Assembly (NCBI RefSeq): GCF_017357245.1
Contig: NZ_CP071612.1
Span: 2,979,001-3,043,000, forward strand
Direction: 5' to 3'
DNA length: 64,000 nt
Source of the DNA: Rhizobium bangladeshense
GTDB taxonomy: Bacteria; Pseudomonadota; Alphaproteobacteria; Rhizobiales; Rhizobiaceae
Shown here: positions 16,969-26,813 of the stretch, piece after piece
Layout of the letters: each line of letters starts with the position of its first letter
How positions within the stretch are numbered: the stretch's first letter is position 1
Position numbers and translations under genes: made by a program
Notes under the pieces: model-generated
Database searches by the model: none
What the model was told of the DNA's origin: nothing
Seen by the model: the letters and a program-made list of their open reading frames with translations, nothing else

Positions 16969-18072
16969 GTGATCTCTAACATTTCTCGACTTCTGTCGCT
17001 TTCTACTGCGATGATCGTGGCTTCGACCGCGATTGCCGCCGCAGAACCGAGCGCAGAACTTATCGCCGCCGCCAAGAAGGAAGGCACGTTGACCACCATC
17101 GCTCTTCCGCACAGCTGGTGCGGCTATGGCGATGTCATCGCCGGCTTCAAGGCGAAGTACGGTATCGAAGTCAACGAGTTGAATCCGGATGCCAGCTCGG
17201 GTGACGAAATCGAAGCCATCAAGGCCAACAAGGGCAACACCGGCCCGCAGGCCCCCGATGTCATCGACGTCGGCCTCTCCTTCGGCCCGTCCGCCAAGAA
17301 AGATGGCCTGATCCAGCCTTACAAGGTTTCTACCTGGGATTCGATCCCCGATAGCGCCAAGGATGCCGAAGGCTACTGGTACGGCGACTATTACGGCGTT
17401 CTCTCGTTCCTCGTGAACAAGGATCTGGTCAAGGAATCGCCGGCAGATTGGGCCGATCTCAAGAAGAGCGACTATGCGAACAGCGTAGCACTCGCAGGCG
17501 ATCCGCGCAGCGCCAACCAGGCTGTTCAGGGCGTTTATGCGGCTGGTCTTTCCGCATCCGGCGGTGACGCTGCCAAGGCAGGCGAAGAGGGCCTGAAGTT
17601 CTTTGCCGAGCTGAACAAGACCGGCAACTTCGTGCCTGTCGTCGGCAAGGCTGCCCCCTTCGCACAAGGCTCCACGCCGATCATCATCGCCTGGGACTAC
17701 AATGCGCTTTCCTGGGGTGAAAGCCTGAAGGGCAATCCTCCTTTCGAAGTCGTCGTTCCGAAGACGGGCGTCGTCGCCGGCGTCTACGTGCAGGCCATTT
17801 CGGCTTTCGCTCCGCACCCGAACGCCGCCAAGCTCTGGATGGAATATCTCTATTCCGACGAAGGTCAGCTCGGCTGGCTGAAGGGTTATTGCCACCCGAT
17901 CCGCTTCAACGATCTTGCCAAAAACAACAAGATCCCGAAGGAACTGCTCGACAAGCTGCCGCCGGCAGAGGCCTATGAAAAGGCCGTCTTCCCGACGCTC
18001 GAAGAGCAGGCCGCCGGCAAGGAGACCATCACCAAGAACTGGGATAGCGTCGTCGGCGCCAACGTTCAGTAA
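16969..18072 (+). CDS. ABC transporter periplasmic binding protein (PotD/AfuA-type)
   Basis: A 367-residue extracellular solute-binding protein with a signal peptide (residues 1-24, ending 'STAIAAA'). It carries 'LIAAAKKEGTLTTIALPHSW' and 'YGDYYGVLSFLVNKDLVKE', typical of the iron/polyamine/phosphonate-type family. The start is GTG at 16969 behind AAGGAGA. It heads a binding protein-permease-permease-ATPase operon. The ligand is not determined; polyamine, 2-aminoethylphosphonate or another amine would fit the neighbouring catabolic operon. Confidence 0.85.
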   Translation: MISNISRLLSLSTAMIVASTAIAAAEPSAELIAAAKKEGTLTTIALPHSWCGYGDVIAGFKAKYGIEVNELNPDASSGDEIEAIKANKGNTGPQAPDVIDVGLSFGPSAKKDGLIQPYKVSTWDSIPDSAKDAEGYWYGDYYGVLSFLVNKDLVKESPADWADLKKSDYANSVALAGDPRSANQAVQGVYAAGLSASGGDAAKAGEEGLKFFAELNKTGNFVPVVGKAAPFAQGSTPIIIAWDYNALSWGESLKGNPPFEVVVPKTGVVAGVYVQAISAFAPHPNAAKLWMEYLYSDEGQLGWLKGYCHPIRFNDLAKNNKIPKELLDKLPPAEAYEKAVFPTLEEQAAGKETITKNWDSVVGANVQ

Positions 18073-18083
18073 TATTCGATCCA

Positions 18084-18117
18084 GCCTCCCCGCTCACAAG
18101 GCGGGGAGGCTTTCTCT
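18084..18117 (+). terminator. hairpin between binding-protein and permease genes
   Basis: A perfect 10-bp stem (GCCTCCCCGC 18084-18093 with 18101-18110, loop TCACAAG) followed by TTTCTCTC. Its place within the operon suggests partial termination or mRNA 3'-end protection, which would keep the binding protein in excess over the membrane components. Confidence 0.65.
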
Positions 18118-18144
18118 CTCCGACGCCCCAGGATGAGCTTTTCT

Positions 18145-19038
18145 ATGAGTACCGTTTCAACGCCGATGGTGAGCAGCGCTCCCTTGATCAGCAAAGACCG
18201 CGTGATCGACTGGCTGGGCATTACACCCTTCATTATTTTTTCGCTGCTGTTCCTGATCATCCCCACGCTCTATCTCGTAGTGGGCGCATTCCTGACGCCG
18301 GACGGCAATTTTACGCTGAAGAATATCGGGGATCTCTTTACTCCATCGATCATGAGCGCTTACTGGATCAGTATCCGCGTCTCGGTGGCGTCGGCACTAG
18401 GCGGCGCGCTGATCGGTTTCTTCCTTGCCTGGGCTGTCGTGCTCGGCGGCCTGCCCGCCTCGGTGCGTTCTGCGCTTCTCACCTTCTCCGGCGTTGCCTC
18501 GAATTTTGCAGGCGTGCCGCTCGCCTTCGCGTTCCTCGCCACGCTTGGCCGCACGGGCCTCGTGACGGTTTTCCTGCGGGAATGGTTCGGCTTCAATCTC
18601 TACGGCACAGGCTTCAACCTGCTGTCCTTCTTCGGCCTTACGATCACTTACATGTATTTCCAGATCCCGCTGATGGTGCTGATCCTGACGCCGGCGCTTG
18701 ATGGCATGAAGAAAGAATGGCGCGAAGCCTCGCAGATCCTCGGCGCTACCAATCGCCAATATTGGACGATGGTTGCCTTGCCGATCCTTTGGCCGAGCCT
18801 GCTCGGTACGACGCTGCTGCTCTTCGCCAACGCCTTCGGCGCTATCGCCACCGCCTTTGCGCTGACCGGCAGCTCGCTGAACATCGTACCGATCCTGCTC
18901 TACGCGCAGATCCGCGGCGACGTTCTGCACAATCCCAACCTCGGTTACGCCATCGCCCTCGGCATGATCGTCATCACAGGCGTGTCCAACATCCTTTACC
19001 TCATGCTGCGCATGCGCGCCGAGAGGTGGCAAAAATGA
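18145..19038 (+). CDS. ABC transporter permease 1 (PotB-type)
   Basis: A 297-residue inner-membrane permease with about six hydrophobic segments. The EAA-loop region 'EWREASQILGATNRQYWTMV' lies about residues 190-209. Two in-frame ATGs compete: 18133, which has no room for its own ribosome site, and 18145, which has AGGATGAG about 11 bases upstream and is preferred. Its stop overlaps the next start (ATGA, 19035-19038). Confidence 0.85.
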   Translation: MSTVSTPMVSSAPLISKDRVIDWLGITPFIIFSLLFLIIPTLYLVVGAFLTPDGNFTLKNIGDLFTPSIMSAYWISIRVSVASALGGALIGFFLAWAVVLGGLPASVRSALLTFSGVASNFAGVPLAFAFLATLGRTGLVTVFLREWFGFNLYGTGFNLLSFFGLTITYMYFQIPLMVLILTPALDGMKKEWREASQILGATNRQYWTMVALPILWPSLLGTTLLLFANAFGAIATAFALTGSSLNIVPILLYAQIRGDVLHNPNLGYAIALGMIVITGVSNILYLMLRMRAERWQK

Positions 19039-19823
19039 AAACCCAACGCTTGGGAGCCTGGATCGCCATCATTCTCGGCGCATCCTATTTCATCATCCCG
19101 CTGATCGGCACCATCGAGTTTTCGCTGCGCATGCGCCGCGGTGAATACAGCCTGGATGCCTATACATCAGTCTTCTCGGATATTCAGTTCCGCGAAACCT
19201 TCGGCTACTCCATGCTCATGGCGCTTCTGACCATCGTCTTCGGCATGCTGCTCGTGGTGCCGACGGCCTATTGGGTGCGGCTGCGCCTGCCGCAGATGCG
19301 TCCAGTCGTCGAATTCATCACGCTGATGCCGCTCGTCATTCCGGCAATCGTCATCGTCTTCGGCTACCTCAGAATGTATAATTCCTCGTCCTATCTGCCG
19401 CTGACGGGTTCGACGACCGGGACCAACGCCCTGCTGGTCTTCTCCTACATCACGCTGTCACTGCCCTATATGTACCGCGCCGTCGATACCGCCATGCGCG
19501 CCATCGATGTTCGCACACTGACGGAGGCGGCCGAAAGCCTCGGCGCCCGCTGGACGACCATCATGTTCCGCTGCATCTTCCCGAACGTGATGAGCGGTGT
19601 GCTGTCAGGCGCCTTCATTACGCTCGCGATCGTAATGGGCGAATTCACCTTCGCCGCCCTGCTCAACCGCCCGGCCTTCGGCCCGTATTTGCAGCTCGTC
19701 GGCGCGAACAAGGCTTACGAGCCTTCGGCGCTCGCGGTCATTGCTTTCTCGATCACTTGGCTCAGCATGGGCCTGCTCAACCTCGTTTCCCGCTTCGGCA
19801 AAGCTCGCCCGGCAAAGGCTTAA
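19035..19823 (+). CDS. ABC transporter permease 2 (PotC-type)
   Basis: A 262-residue permease with six or so membrane segments. The EAA-loop region reads 'DVRTLTEAAESLGARWTTIM' (about 157-176). The start is the ATG overlapping the previous stop; the much longer open frame upstream is the other reading frame of permease 1. It pairs with permease 1 to form the membrane channel of this importer. Confidence 0.88.
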   Translation: MKTQRLGAWIAIILGASYFIIPLIGTIEFSLRMRRGEYSLDAYTSVFSDIQFRETFGYSMLMALLTIVFGMLLVVPTAYWVRLRLPQMRPVVEFITLMPLVIPAIVIVFGYLRMYNSSSYLPLTGSTTGTNALLVFSYITLSLPYMYRAVDTAMRAIDVRTLTEAAESLGARWTTIMFRCIFPNVMSGVLSGAFITLAIVMGEFTFAALLNRPAFGPYLQLVGANKAYEPSALAVIAFSITWLSMGLLNLVSRFGKARPAKA

Positions 19824-19833
19824 GGTAACCGGC

Positions 19834-20895
19834 ATGTCCTTTCTCACACTGAACAACATTCAGAAATCCTTCGGCCCGGTTCAGGTCGTCAAGAACTTCA
19901 ACATGAACATCGAGAAGGGCGAATTCATCTCCTTCCTCGGACCGTCCGGCTGCGGCAAGACGACCGTCCTGCGCATGATCGCTGGCTTCGAAACCCCGAC
20001 CGGCGGCACGCTGACGATCAACGGCAAGGACCAGAGCGCGCTGAAGCCGAACCAGCGCAATATCGGCATGGTCTTCCAAGCTTATGCTCTCTTCCCTAAC
20101 ATGTCCGTGCGCGACAATGTCGCCTTCGGCCTCAAGGTCGCCGGCGCGCCGAAGCCCGAAATCGACGCCCGCGTCAAGGAAATGCTAGGCCTGATCAAGC
20201 TCGATCATCTGGCCGACCGATACCCCTATCAGTTGTCGGGCGGCCAGCAGCAGCGCGTCGCGCTTGCCCGTGCGCTCGCCGTAAAACCGCAGGTGCTCTT
20301 GCTCGATGAACCGCTCTCTGCGCTCGATGCCAAGATCCGCGTGTCGTTGCGCGAGGAAATCCGCCAGATCCAACAACAGCTCGGCATCACCACGGTTTTC
20401 GTCACCCACGATCAGGAAGAAGCCCTGTCGATCTCCGATCGCATTGTCGTCATGAACGCCGGCAAGGCGGATCAGATCGGCTCGCCCTTCGAGATCTACA
20501 ACAAACCGGCCACGCGCTTCGTCGCCTCCTTCGTCGGCACGCTGAACCTGATCGAAGCCAAGGTCATCGATCCCGACATCAACCTCATCCAGATCGGCGA
20601 TCAGAAGATCACACTGAAGCAGTCGGTCGCAGCCCACAAGGCCGGAGAAACCATCTCGCTGGCGCTGCGCCCGGAAGCAGGCTCTCTCTCCGACACCGCC
20701 AGAAGCGACACCGCCTTGACTGGTCAGGTCGTGTCCGCCCACTTCCTCGGCTCGGTCATCCGCACCCGCATGAATGTTGGCGGCAACGTCATCTCCTTCG
20801 ACATGTTCAACAGCCCCGGCGTCACCCCGCCGCAGGCCGGAGAAACCGTGACGCTCCGTTTCATGGCAGCCGACCTGCTGATCATCCGCGATTGA
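19834..20895 (+). CDS. ABC transporter ATPase (PotA-type)
   Basis: A 353-residue ATPase. Seen: Walker A 'GPSGCGKTT', Q-loop 'VFQAYALFPNM', signature 'LSGGQQQRVALARAL', Walker B 'VLLLDEPLSALDA', switch 'FVTHDQEEAL', and a C-terminal TOBE-type regulatory domain (about 275-350). The start at 19834 gives 'MSFLTLNNIQKSFG'; the longer frame runs into the permease gene. It is the last gene of the operon, closed by a terminator 25 bases after the stop. Confidence 0.9.
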   Translation: MSFLTLNNIQKSFGPVQVVKNFNMNIEKGEFISFLGPSGCGKTTVLRMIAGFETPTGGTLTINGKDQSALKPNQRNIGMVFQAYALFPNMSVRDNVAFGLKVAGAPKPEIDARVKEMLGLIKLDHLADRYPYQLSGGQQQRVALARALAVKPQVLLLDEPLSALDAKIRVSLREEIRQIQQQLGITTVFVTHDQEEALSISDRIVVMNAGKADQIGSPFEIYNKPATRFVASFVGTLNLIEAKVIDPDINLIQIGDQKITLKQSVAAHKAGETISLALRPEAGSLSDTARSDTALTGQVVSAHFLGSVIRTRMNVGGNVISFDMFNSPGVTPPQAGETVTLRFMAADLLIIRD

Positions 20896-20919
20896 ACCGC
20901 TAGCGTGATCTTGCAGGAA

Positions 20920-20950
20920 GGCGCCGCCGTCGCGGCGCCATTTTCACTTC
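20920..20950 (+). terminator. rho-independent terminator of the ABC operon
   Basis: Stem GGCGCCGC / GCGGCGCC with a 4-base loop, followed by ATTTTCACTT, 24 bases after the ATPase stop codon. Confidence 0.7.
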
Positions 20951-21091
20951 AGGCCGACCGACCTGTCAGAAAACGTGATGCAGCCATCACCACAAAGCAC
21001 TTGAGCTTTCCGAGGTTCAGTGCCGGAACTTGTGCACAGCCGAACCAGCCCGGCAGCCCTCCGCCAGGCATCTACGCAATGGGGTATTTCA

Positions 21092-21397
21092 ATGATTACC
21101 TGCCACCTACGCTATGTGATCGATCCGTACAAGCTCGCGGAATTCGAGGAATATGCTCGTCTCTGGATTCCGATCGTCAACAGGATGGGTGGTACCCATC
21201 ATGGTTATTTTCTGCCGTCAGAGGGTGCCAACAACATTGCCGTTGCGTTGTTTTCCTTCCCAAGCTTTGCCGCTTACGAAGACTATCGCACGAGCATGGC
21301 CAGCGATCCGGAATGTGAGGCCGCTTTCGAACTCGACAAACGCAACCGCAGTATCATCAGCTATGAACGGAGCTTCATGCGGCCCGTGCTCGGTTGA
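21092..21397 (+). CDS. NIPSNAP family protein
   Basis: A 101-residue dimeric alpha-beta barrel protein of the NIPSNAP family: 'MITCHLRYVIDPYKLAEFEE', then 'GGTHHGYFLPSEGANNIAVA' and 'ALFSFPSFAAYEDYR'. The start at 21092 is chosen because it begins directly with the conserved first strand; the longer frame upstream is unlike the family. Cellular role unknown. It lies beyond the ABC operon terminator, so it needs its own promoter, and is convergent with the next ATPase gene. Confidence 0.8.
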   Translation: MITCHLRYVIDPYKLAEFEEYARLWIPIVNRMGGTHHGYFLPSEGANNIAVALFSFPSFAAYEDYRTSMASDPECEAAFELDKRNRSIISYERSFMRPVLG

Positions 21398-21469
21398 TTA
21401 AACCGCATACGACAGGAATGATAAGCCGCGCCAGGCCGGCTGGCGGGGCTCATCCCTCTGCCCATGCGT

Positions 21470-22471
21470 TCATCGGATCGCCTCGTCATCCACATCGAAG
21501 CGATGTACGTGCGCTTGGTCCGGCGTTGCATGGACGATCTCGTCCGGCTCGTATTGATGCTCGCCAAACAAACGCGCCGTCAGCAGACCGCACTGCTCGG
21601 ATTCGAGATAGATGATCGTGTCGGCGCCGAGATGCTCGACATGCACGACCTTCGCGGCCCAGGTTCCCTGCTCGCGCGACAGCGTCATGTGTTCGGGACG
21701 CACGCCGATGGTCTTGGCACCGTGATCGCCGACTTTCTCTCCTGCGATGAAATTCATCTGCGGCGAGCCGATGAAGCCGGCGACGAAGACATTGGCCGGG
21801 CGATTGTAGAGTTCCATCGGCGAACCGATCTGCTCGATAGTGCCGGCATTCAGCACCACGATCTTGTCGGCCAGCGTCATCGCCTCGACCTGGTCGTGGG
21901 TGACATAGATCATCGTCGCCTTCAGGCTGCGGTGCAGCCGGGCGATTTCGAGCCGGGTCTGGACACGCAGCGCCGCATCGAGGTTCGACAGCGGCTCGTC
22001 GAACAGGAAGAGTTCCGGTTCGCGCACGATCGCGCGGCCGATGGCGACGCGCTGACGCTGACCGCCGGAAAGCTCGGCCGGCCGCCTAGCGAGATAGGGC
22101 GCAAGCGACAACATGCCGGACGCCTTGCCGACGCGCTTGTCGATCTCGTTCTTGGGCGTTCCCGCCTGCTTGAGGCCTAGCCCCATATTGTCCTTGACCG
22201 TCAGGTGCGGATAGAGCGCATAGGACTGGAACACCATCGCGATACCACGCTTGGCCGGCGGCGTCAGCGTCTCGTCGCGGCCATTGATGACGACGGCGCC
22301 GGAGGTGACATCCTCCAGGCCTGCAATGCTGCGCAAGAGTGTCGATTTCCCGCAGCCGGACGGCCCCACGAAGATGACGAACTCGCCGTCCTCGACTTCA
22401 AGGTCGATGCCTTTCAGCACCTCATGCGTACCATAGGTCTTGCGGATGGATTTGAGTTGAAGTGATCCCAC
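21470..22471 (-). CDS. sugar ABC transporter ATPase (MalK/UgpC-type)
   Basis: A 333-residue ATPase. Seen: Walker A 'GPSGCGKST', Q-loop '[11 protein letters not shown]', signature '[15 protein letters not shown]', Walker B '[13 protein letters not shown]', switch '[10 protein letters not shown]' and a C-terminal regulatory domain ('IGVRPEHM'). The start is GTG at 22471 behind AAGGGA; the upstream frame overlaps the oxidoreductase gene. It is the last gene of the leftward amino-sugar-type operon and should energise the two permeases encoded upstream. Confidence 0.9.
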   Translation of the reverse strand: MGSLQLKSIRKTYGTHEVLKGIDLEVEDGEFVIFVGPSGCGKSTLLRSIAGLEDVTSGAVVINGRDETLTPPAKRGIAMVFQSYALYPHLTVKDNMGLGLKQAGTPKNEIDKRVGKASGMLSLAPYLARRPAELSGGQRQRVAIGRAIVREPELFLFDEPLSNLDAALRVQTRLEIARLHRSLKATMIYVTHDQVEAMTLADKIVVLNAGTIEQIGSPMELYNRPANVFVAGFIGSPQMNFIAGEKVGDHGAKTIGVRPEHMTLSREQGTWAAKVVHVEHLGADTIIYLESEQCGLLTARLFGEHQYEPDEIVHATPDQAHVHRFDVDDEAIR

Positions 22472-22481
22472 TGTCTTTCCC

Positions 22482-23543
22482 TTACAATCTGACCGGCTGG
22501 CCGGTGCGCACGCTCTCATCGGCGGCAAGGCAGATGCGCAGCGACGCCACCGCATCCGCCATATGGCGGTCGAGGTTGAGATCCTCGCGGATCGCCCTCA
22601 GCATGAAGGCCTGTTCCAGGTCGCAAAGCGCCTGATGGCCGGGCTCGCCCGTCATCCTCATATCCTGGTCGGGCCGGATGAATTTGCCGTCGGGACCGGT
22701 TTCGGCCGTGTGCAGACGGATCACCGAGGTCTTGGTATGCGTGTCGATATCGTCGGACTTGGCGTTCGGATCCATGACGATCGACACCGCGCCCTTCGGC
22801 GACATCACATCCTTCACGAAAAAGGCGGTCTCCGAGATCATCGGCCCCCAGCCGGCCTCATACCAGCCGACCGAGCCGTCCTCGAACAGCACCTGCAGGT
22901 GGCCGTAATTATACATGTCGGCGGCGATCTCGTCGGAGAGCCGCAGTCCCATGCCGCGCACCTCGACGGCTCTCGCATCGGTGATCTGGCACATGACGTC
23001 GACATAATGAACGCCGCAATCGACGATCGGCGAGGTCGTGCGCATCAACGACCTATGCGTCGCCCAGGTCGGGCCACTGGACTGCTGGTTCAGGTTCATG
23101 CGGAAGACGTAAGGTGGGCCAAGCTTGCGCGCCTCCTCGATCAGCTTCACCCAGGATGGGTGATGGCGAAGGATGTAACCGATCACCAGCTTTTTTCCGG
23201 CAGTCTTTGCTGCGGCCACGACCCGCTCAGCATCGGCGACAGTGGTCGCCAGCGGCTTCTCCACGAAGACATGGCAGCCGGCCTCGAAGGCGGCGACCGC
23301 GTAATCGGCATGGCTGTCGGAATAGGTGTTGATCGAACACAGGTCCGGCTTCAGCTCCGCAAGCGCCGTGGCGAAGTCCGGGTAAATAGTATAGCCCTGC
23401 AGTTCCGGCTCCAGCACCGGCGTCGAGCGATTGACGAGCCCGACGATCTCGAAGCCTGAATTGTTATGATAGGCGAGCGCATGGCTGCGGCCCATATTGC
23501 CGAGGCCGGCGACGAGGACGCGGATCAGTTTCTCCTGGCTCAC
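22482..23543 (-). CDS. Gfo/Idh/MocA family oxidoreductase
   Basis: A 353-residue NAD(P)-dependent sugar oxidoreductase. The N-terminal Rossmann motif is '[18 protein letters not shown]', followed by '[17 protein letters not shown]' with the catalytic-type EKP, and a C-terminal alpha/beta domain. The start is GTG at 23543, overlapping the previous permease stop (GTGA), so it is translationally coupled. Embedded in a sugar importer operon, it probably oxidises the imported sugar or a derivative. Confidence 0.88.
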   Translation of the reverse strand: MSQEKLIRVLVAGLGNMGRSHALAYHNNSGFEIVGLVNRSTPVLEPELQGYTIYPDFATALAELKPDLCSINTYSDSHADYAVAAFEAGCHVFVEKPLATTVADAERVVAAAKTAGKKLVIGYILRHHPSWVKLIEEARKLGPPYVFRMNLNQQSSGPTWATHRSLMRTTSPIVDCGVHYVDVMCQITDARAVEVRGMGLRLSDEIAADMYNYGHLQVLFEDGSVGWYEAGWGPMISETAFFVKDVMSPKGAVSIVMDPNAKSDDIDTHTKTSVIRLHTAETGPDGKFIRPDQDMRMTGEPGHQALCDLEQAFMLRAIREDLNLDRHMADAVASLRICLAADESVRTGQPVRL

Positions 23544-24379
23544 TTGACCGCTCCCGAGGTGATGCCGCGGATCAGTTGCCGCGAGAAGATGACGTAGAGG
23601 ATCAGAATCGGCAGGATCGCGAGGGACAGGGCCGCGAGCACCGCATTCCAATTGGTGACGAACTGGCCGATGAATATCTGCGAACCGAGCGTCACCGTTT
23701 TGGTAGCTTCGGCCGGCGCCAGGATCAACGGAAACCAGAGATCGTTCCAGATCGGGATCATCGTGAAGACGGCGACAGTCGCCATGGCCGGACGCACCAG
23801 CGGCAGCACCAGGCGAAAGAAAATCGCGTATTCGGAAAGCCCGTCGATACGCCCGGCATTCTTCAGATCGTCAGAAACCGTGCGCATGAATTCCGACAAG
23901 ATGAAGATGGCGAGCGGTATGCCCTGCGCGGTGTAGACGAGGATCAGCGCCGTCAGCGTATTGACGAGGCCGGCCGCCACCATGCCCTGCAGGATCGCCA
24001 CCGTGCCGAGACGGATCGGGATCATGATGCCGATCGCCATATAGAGCCCGAGCAGCATATTGCCGCGGAAGCGGTATTCCGACAGAGCGAAGGCCGCCAT
24101 GGCGCCGAACAGCAGCACGAGCAGGATCGAGACGATCGTGACGATGAAACTGTTCTGGAAATAGGTTGCGAAATCGCCCTGCCCGAGCACCGTCTGATAT
24201 CCGACGAGGCTGAAGGTCGACGGCGTCGGGATCATCAGCGGCTCGCGGAAGATCGAGGCGCGATCTTTGAACGAGTTGACGATGGTCAGGAACACAGGGA
24301 ACAGCGCGACCAGCGTATAGGCGGAGAGCGCCAGATGCACGAGGCCGGTGCGGATTGGAGATGTGCGTGCCTTGGACAT
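23540..24379 (-). CDS. sugar ABC transporter permease (MalG-type)
   Basis: A 279-residue inner-membrane permease of the carbohydrate uptake-1 family, with six hydrophobic segments and the EAA-loop 'DDLKNAGRIDGLSEYAIFFR' (about 167-186). It starts 9 bases after the other permease ends and overlaps the oxidoreductase gene by 4 bases. It forms the channel with the MalF-type partner. Confidence 0.9.
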   Translation of the reverse strand: MSKARTSPIRTGLVHLALSAYTLVALFPVFLTIVNSFKDRASIFREPLMIPTPSTFSLVGYQTVLGQGDFATYFQNSFIVTIVSILLVLLFGAMAAFALSEYRFRGNMLLGLYMAIGIMIPIRLGTVAILQGMVAAGLVNTLTALILVYTAQGIPLAIFILSEFMRTVSDDLKNAGRIDGLSEYAIFFRLVLPLVRPAMATVAVFTMIPIWNDLWFPLILAPAEATKTVTLGSQIFIGQFVTNWNAVLAALSLAILPILILYVIFSRQLIRGITSGAVK

Positions 24380-24388
24380 GCGCGCTCC

Positions 24389-25336
24389 TCAGAACTGGTA
24401 GCGACGCATGCGCCGCTGGATGACGAAAAGATAAAGCGAGACGCCGGCGAGGATGATCAGGAACATCACGGTAGCGATCGTAGCACCCATCGAGCGGTCG
24501 CCGAGCTGCAGTTGGAAACCGAAGAAGGTGCGGTAGAGCAGTGTGCCGAGAATGTCGGTCGACATATCGGGGCCGGCAAGCGCGCCCTGCACGGTGTAGA
24601 TCAGATCGAAGGCGTTGAAATTGCCGACGAAGGTCAGGATCGAGATGATGCCGATCGCCGGCAGAATGAGCGGCAGCTTGATCTTCCAGAACTGCGCCCA
24701 GCCGGTGATGCCGTCGCATTCGGCCGCCTCGATCACCTCTTCGGGGATGCTGAGGAGCGCTGCATAGATCAGCATCATCGGAATGCCGATGTATTGCCAG
24801 TTGGAGATCAGCGACACTGCGATCAGCGCCGAACCTGGCTTGCCGAGCCAAGGCGCGAACAGGAACTTCAAGCCGATGAGATCGAGCATCCAGGGCGCGA
24901 CACCCCAGATCGGCGAAAGGATCAGCTTCCAGATGAAGCCGACGATGACGAAGGAAAGCAGCGTCGGCAGGAATATCGCCGTGCGGTAGAAGGCCACACC
25001 CCGCAATTTCGGCACGGAAAGCAGCGCGGCGAGCGCAATGCCGATCGGGTTCTGCACGCACATGTGGATGGCGAAGAACATCACGTTGTTGACGAGGGCG
25101 TTCCAGAAATCATGCGCCCAGCGCGGATCGCCGAAAAGCACCTTGAAATTCGCAAGCCCGACGAAGGCCGGCTGCCCGTCTACCGTATTATAGAGCGAAA
25201 GCCTGAGCGTTTCGATCAGCGGCAGCACCATGACGGCGGAATAGACGATCACCGCAGGCAGCATGAAGACGAAGATGTGCCAGCGCACCGGGCGTTTGAT
25301 CGGGACGATATCGGCCGCGTTGTCGGTTCCGCTCAT
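24389..25336 (-). CDS. sugar ABC transporter permease (MalF-type)
   Basis: A 315-residue inner-membrane permease, carbohydrate uptake-1 family. The first membrane helix starts at about residue 20 ('WHIFVFMLPAVIVYSAVMV') and the EAA-loop is 'EEVIEAAECDGITGWAQFWK'. The start at 25336 is preferred over the longer frame, which would read through the upstream RIME-like repeat. Confidence 0.9.
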   Translation of the reverse strand: MSGTDNAADIVPIKRPVRWHIFVFMLPAVIVYSAVMVLPLIETLRLSLYNTVDGQPAFVGLANFKVLFGDPRWAHDFWNALVNNVMFFAIHMCVQNPIGIALAALLSVPKLRGVAFYRTAIFLPTLLSFVIVGFIWKLILSPIWGVAPWMLDLIGLKFLFAPWLGKPGSALIAVSLISNWQYIGIPMMLIYAALLSIPEEVIEAAECDGITGWAQFWKIKLPLILPAIGIISILTFVGNFNAFDLIYTVQGALAGPDMSTDILGTLLYRTFFGFQLQLGDRSMGATIATVMFLIILAGVSLYLFVIQRRMRRYQF

Positions 25337-25394
25337 GGCTTTGCCTGTTCTTGTCGCCTGGCCGCAATCTTGCGGGCGCAGATGGAAAATGTTG

Positions 25395-25545
25395 CGCCTC
25401 ACCCGAACTCTCTGCCGCCTGGCAAGAGAGGGAACGCCCTGCTGGAATGCTATTACGGGCTGGGAGGTCGCTGCGAGTCTCCTTCTCCCCGCAAGCAGGG
25501 AGAAGGTGGCCGGCAGGCCGGATGAGGGGCTGCAAACGCCGCCCC
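25395..25545. repeat. RIME-like intergenic palindromic element, copy 2
   Basis: About 150 bases in inverted orientation relative to the copy at 11.6 kb. It contains CCTTCTCCC (25481-25489) / GGGAGAAGG (25498-25506), the 'GCCGGCAGGCCGGATGAGGGG' type border (25509-25531) and at the other end GCGCCTCACCC. It lies between the binding-protein and first permease genes of the operon. Confidence 0.7.
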
Positions 25546-25553
25546 TGATCACA

Positions 25554-26813
25554 TCACTTGGCCGGCTTGTACCAGCTGTCGAGGCCCTTCTGCAGCTTCT
25601 CGGCAGCGACCTGTGGCGTATCCGTGCCGTTGATCACGTTGGCCGATTCCACCCAGGTCTCGTTTTCGAGGTTCGGCGTGCCGCGCGACAGGATCTGGTA
25701 GGTCGAACGCACGGTCGACTTGTAAGGGCCGCGCCAGGAGACGAACTCCTGAGCGAGCGGATCGGACATCTTCACCGGGTTGGAGTTCAGGCTGAAGAAG
25801 CCCGGCAGCGCGTTCGCATAAATATCGGCGAATTCGGGCGAAGCCACCCAGCTCAGAAACTTTTTGGCTTCCTCGGGATGCGTGCTCTTCGCGTTCAAGG
25901 CGACGCCGATGTCAGGATGGTCGGAAATGTACCCCTGATCGCCGGCTTTCGGAACCGGCGGCGGGAAGGCGCCCATCTTGAACTGCGCCTGCGTGTTGAA
26001 GAGCGCGATCTCCCAGGAGCCGGCCGGATAGATCGCGGCGCGGCCGAGCGTGAAGAGGTTCTGGCTGTCCGAATAGGTCTGGGCTTCGAAACCGTCGCCG
26101 AGATAGGGTTTCCACTTGGCAAGCTCTTCATAGGGCTTGACCCATTCGGGATCGGTCAGCTTCTGCTTGCCTGAAATCAGGGCTTCGCGCCCCTCTTCAC
26201 CCTTCCAGTAATTCGGCCCGATATTCTGGTAGCCCATGGTTGCGGCTTCCCAGAGGTCCTTCGTGCCCATGGCAAGCGGGATATAGGTGCCATCAGCCTT
26301 GATCTTGTCGAGCGCAGCATAGAATTCGTCCTGCGTCTTCGGCACGGAGATGCCGAGCTTGTCGAAGGCATCCTTGTTGTAGATGAAACCGTGAATGACC
26401 GAGGCCATCGGCACGCAGAAGGTCGACTTTCCGTCGTCGGTCGTCCAGGCGGCCTTCGCGACCGGCGAGAAATTCTCCATGCCCGGCAGGCTGGTGATGT
26501 CGACGAGCTGCTTTTTGTTGAAGAGTTCGAGCGAGGCGTCGAACGGACGGCAAGTGATGATGTCGCCTGCGGAGCCCGCGTCGAGCTTGGCGTTCAGCGA
26601 AGCGTTGTATTCGGTAGGCGCGGTCGGCGAGAAGACGATCTTGATGCCCGGGTTCTTGGCTTCGAAAGCCGGAATGATCTTCTCCTGCCAGATCTGCAGG
26701 TCATCGTTACGCCAGCTTTCGATCGTCAGCGTGACGTCGGCGGCATGGACGAGACCTGCCGAGCTCAGCAGGCTTGAGGCAAGCAGCAGACTTTTCAGAG
26801 CAGTGTTTTTCAT
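25554..26813 (-). CDS. sugar ABC transporter periplasmic binding protein
   Basis: A 419-residue family 1 extracellular solute-binding protein. The signal peptide is residues 1-24 ('SAGLVHA'). Seen: 'IIPAFEAKNPGIKIVFSPTA', 'DAGSAGDIITCRPFDASLEL', 'IHGFIYNKDAFDKLGISVPK' and 'AIYPAGSWEIALFN', all typical of oligosaccharide/amino-sugar binding proteins. An AGGAGAGGG ribosome site precedes the ATG. First gene of the leftward operon and divergent from the sugar kinase, so the ligand is probably a sugar phosphorylated by that kinase. Confidence 0.9.
   Translation of the reverse strand: MKNTALKSLLLASSLLSSAGLVHAADVTLTIESWRNDDLQIWQEKIIPAFEAKNPGIKIVFSPTAPTEYNASLNAKLDAGSAGDIITCRPFDASLELFNKKQLVDITSLPGMENFSPVAKAAWTTDDGKSTFCVPMASVIHGFIYNKDAFDKLGISVPKTQDEFYAALDKIKADGTYIPLAMGTKDLWEAATMGYQNIGPNYWKGEEGREALISGKQKLTDPEWVKPYEELAKWKPYLGDGFEAQTYSDSQNLFTLGRAAIYPAGSWEIALFNTQAQFKMGAFPPPVPKAGDQGYISDHPDIGVALNAKSTHPEEAKKFLSWVASPEFADIYANALPGFFSLNSNPVKMSDPLAQEFVSWRGPYKSTVRSTYQILSRGTPNLENETWVESANVINGTDTPQVAAEKLQKGLDSWYKPAK

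Noticed and set aside
23576..25525. 649-codon open frame on the plus strand
   Set aside because: Antisense to two clear permease genes; composition is charged and repetitive as expected from reversed membrane-protein codons.
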